DNA of 7,140 nt, taken from CAZOHN01 sp964579325. Lineage in GTDB: Bacteria > Pseudomonadota > Alphaproteobacteria > Rhodobacterales > Rhodobacteraceae. Every line of letters begins with the position of its first letter. Position 1 is the first letter of the stretch. A program made the position numbers and the translations under genes. The stretch is from the NCBI GenBank assembly GCA_964579325.1, contig CAZOHN010000188.1:1-7140 (forward strand), read 5' to 3'. A model generated the notes under the pieces. The model was not told the origin of the DNA, did no database searches, and saw only the letters and a list, made by a program, of their open reading frames with translations. Below, one piece after another: positions 5,686 to 7,140 of the stretch.

Positions 5686-6574
5686 GGCGCGAAACCTCGA
5701 CCTTGCATCCCTGCGCTCCCTCGTGGCGATCGCCGAGTCCGGTGGCGTGACACGGGCTGCGGGGATCCTGAACCTCACGCAGTCGGCGGTCTCGATGCAG
5801 ATCAAGCGGCTGGAGGAGCTTCTCGACCAGACCCTGCTGGACCGGACCGGCCGGGGTGTGGAGCTGACGGCGTCGGGCGAGCAGCTGGTGAGCTACGCCC
5901 GCAAGATGCTCGCGCTCAACGACGAGGCCTGGGGGCGACTGACGGCCCGGGAGTTCGAGGGCGAGCTGGTCATCGGCGTTCCGCACGATGTCATCTACCC
6001 GGTCATCCCGCGCGTCCTGCAACGCTTCACTACGATGTATCCCAGGATGCAGGTTCGACTTTCTTCTGCCAACACGCTGGAACTCAAGTCGGATTTCAGA
6101 CGCGGAGCCGCCGACCTGATCCTGACCACCGAGGACGGCTGCGACGAGGGCGGCGAGACGCTTGCGGAGGCGCCGCTGGTCTGGTGCGGGGCGCACGGCG
6201 GCAGCGCCTGGAAGCAGCGGCCGCTGCGGCTGGCCTTCTCCGACACCTGTATCTTCCGCACGATCGCGGTGGCGGCGCTTGAAGATGTCGGCATCCCCTG
6301 GGAGCGGGCAGTGAACGCGGTGCAGATTCACGCCGTCGAGGCGGTGATCTCGGCCGATCTCGCCGTGGCCGCCTACCTCGAAGGCGCCTGCCCTTCCACC
6401 GCCGAGCCGCTGCCGCCCGGCGCGCTGCCGGCGCTTGGGATGTCGCGCATCAACCTCTATGCGGCCAAGGCCGCACGCTCGGAACCGCTCGACGCGCTTG
6501 CGGCGATGATCCGCGAAGGCTTCCGCTGCGACCTGCGGTGGGCGAAACCGGCTGCACTGAGCGTGGCGGAATAG
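5684..6574 (+). CDS. LysR-family transcriptional regulator
   Basis: This 296-residue protein has the standard LysR layout. A winged HTH covers residues 6-65, with LRSLVAIAESGGVTRAAGIL and NLTQSAVSMQIKRLEELLDQ. A linker helix follows, then an effector-binding domain from about residue 92, where ELVIGVPHDVIYPVIPRVL opens the first strand and later TEDGCDEGGETLAEAPLVW follows. The effector is unknown. I start at ATG 5684, giving MARNLDLASLRS, because the HTH normally begins within the first ten residues. An AGGA lies 9 bases upstream, and earlier ATGs at 5612 and 5651 would add a tail the family lacks. It diverges from the DUF1127 gene, and the spacer holds two matching ATC-N9-GAT dyads, so it probably controls itself and its neighbour. 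Its 3' end lies 9 bp from the RHS remnant, with no terminator between them. Confidence 0.92.
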   Translation: MARNLDLASLRSLVAIAESGGVTRAAGILNLTQSAVSMQIKRLEELLDQTLLDRTGRGVELTASGEQLVSYARKMLALNDEAWGRLTAREFEGELVIGVPHDVIYPVIPRVLQRFTTMYPRMQVRLSSANTLELKSDFRRGAADLILTTEDGCDEGGETLAEAPLVWCGAHGGSAWKQRPLRLAFSDTCIFRTIAVAALEDVGIPWERAVNAVQIHAVEAVISADLAVAAYLEGACPSTAEPLPPGALPALGMSRINLYAAKAARSEPLDALAAMIREGFRCDLRWAKPAALSVAE

Positions 6575-6583
6575 CGCGCTTGG

Positions 6584-6890
6584 CCCCAGCGGGTCGGCGT
6601 GCAAGCACCGCCCCGTCGTCGGGTCGTAGTCGCGCATCCAGTTCTGGGTGAGGAGCGCCCGGAAATCGGTCCGATGGACCGGTTTCAGCGACGAACGGGC
6701 GGGGCCCCGGGGGAGGCCGCTCTCGGCCTGGTACCACTGGCCGGGGAAGCGGAGGGCAACCGGCGCGCCGGTGGTGACGCGGACGCCGCCGAACGGCAGG
6801 TAACTCGCCCCCCACACCTTCGCGCCCGCGCCGTTCGTCTCGAAGACGGGGCGGGCGATGGGATCGGTTCAATGGAAGGGGCAGTCCGCC
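6584..6890 (-). pseudogene. RHS-repeat core remnant
   Basis: On the minus strand a 95-codon open stretch encodes the end of an RHS/YD-repeat core. It reads DPIARPVFETNGAGAKVWG, ASYLPFGGVRVTTGAPVAL, RFPGQWYQAESGL, then after an insertion NWMRDYDPTTGRCLHADPLG. RHS proteins are large surface or secreted polymorphic-toxin shells of more than a thousand residues. This is only the segment before the toxin tip. The upstream side meets an in-frame TGA (6871-6869); a few RHS-like residues may continue beyond it, so the 6890 limit is approximate. The downstream side loses similarity right after ADPLG, where a live gene would continue with the conserved Tyr-rich repeat. The canonical GRY is GRC here. 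There is no start codon with a ribosome binding site and no toxin domain, so it is a decayed fragment between rnpB and the LysR gene. Antisense reading frames that continue into lysR are shadows. Confidence 0.78.
6647..6712. repeat. 66-bp in-frame insertion with palindromic core inside the RHS remnant
   Basis: Between ESGL and QNWMRDYDP, which are adjacent or nearly so in ordinary RHS cores, 22 extra codons occur, encoding PRGPARSSLKPVHRTDFRALLT. The centre is a near-perfect inverted repeat: AAATCGGTCC (6663-6672), GAT, GGACCGGTTT (6676-6685), with one mismatch. It resembles a small dispersed palindromic element. Only one copy is in this window. Confidence 0.5.
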
Positions 6891-6911
6891 CGCCACTCCT
6901 CCGATGGCCAA

Positions 6912-7140
6912 TCTGCGCGGATGGCCTGTAAGCCGGATTCTGTCCGGGGGTTTCCCCCCTGGATGGCCATTCCTCTGCGACGGGCGTCGCCGCCCGCCTG
7001 ATGCTGCCAACCCGGGTTCCTCGGGCCGAAGCCGCCCTGCCCCGCCCCGTATCCCCGAGGGGACGCGAGCAGGGCGCGGAACCCCTATTCGGCATTGCTC
7101 CCGGTGGGGCTTGCCGTGCCGTCCCGGTTGCCCGGTCCGC
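6912..7140 (-). ncRNA. rnpB: RNase P RNA, 3' part (continues past right edge)
   Basis: The minus strand carries the catalytic RNA of RNase P, which removes tRNA 5' leaders. The diagnostic 3' element GACAGAATCCGGCTTACAGG reads from 6944 down to 6925, followed by GCC-ATCCGCGC, which should form the 3' strand of helix P1. Upstream in the RNA are AGAGGAATGG near 6970, a GGGGG/CCCCC hairpin at about 6946-6959, and the conserved core GCAAGCCCCACCGGGAGCAA with GCCGAATAGGGG (7113-7082). With a usual size near 400 nt, the 5' 170 or so bases, including the P4 5' strand, lie outside the window. The 3' end is placed at about 6912 by P1 logic and may be off by several bases. No strong intrinsic terminator follows; a 4-bp GGGC/GCCC hairpin at 6879-6891 is weak. 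Confidence 0.93.

Noticed and set aside
5636..6817. A 393-codon minus-strand frame joining the RHS fragment to antisense lysR
   Set aside because: Only the first 78 or so codons have RHS similarity. The rest is antisense to a clear LysR gene and has no independent support.
6946..6959. GGGGG-TTT-CCCCC hairpin as an intrinsic terminator
   Set aside because: It lies inside the RNase P RNA, directly next to the GACAGAATCCGG element, so it is an internal helix of rnpB.
1..7140. CRISPR array, tRNA gene, complete insertion sequence or defence operon
   Set aside because: No regularly spaced direct repeats, cloverleaf, transposase or known defence domain could be found on either strand.

Overview
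The window comes from a GC-rich alphaproteobacterium, most likely a Rhodobacteraceae (Roseobacter/Rhodobacter-type) genome. The pointers are the style of the LysR regulator and its divergent 71-residue DUF1127 protein, the PhrR/PraR-like HTH regulator, the alphaproteobacterial L33, and an RNase P RNA with an alphaproteobacterial 3' end. Assignments rest on reading protein and RNA motifs by eye; no database search was run.

Left part (1-2323, minus strand): a regulator-led group reads leftward. It is a 120-aa HTH protein, then a HisN/inositol-monophosphatase-family phosphatase, then an amidohydrolase of the 8-oxoguanine deaminase type that runs off the left edge. A 239-bp divergent spacer (2324-2562) with two short palindromes separates it from a zinc-free quinone oxidoreductase-type MDR protein on the plus strand.

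Middle (3526-5343): ribosomal protein L33 (rpmG) has its own promoter-like site, a leader hairpin and a strong intrinsic terminator. A GNAT acetyltransferase follows. It converges on a Bax inhibitor-1/YccA membrane protein on the minus strand, whose terminator fills the gap between the two genes.

Right part (5344-7140): a DUF1127 small protein (minus) and a LysR regulator (plus) diverge from a 124-bp spacer. The spacer carries two near-identical ATC-N9-GAT dyads 67 bp apart, one of them running into the LysR start codon. Ten bases after the LysR stop comes a decayed minus-strand fragment of an RHS-repeat core. It carries an in-frame 66-bp insertion containing a near-perfect palindrome. The 3' part of the RNase P RNA gene (rnpB, minus) closes the window and continues past the right edge.

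Most of the window is ordinary chromosomal housekeeping sequence. I see no defence island, CRISPR array or complete mobile element. The most interesting items are the twin LysR-type operators and the palindrome-bearing insertion in the RHS remnant beside rnpB.
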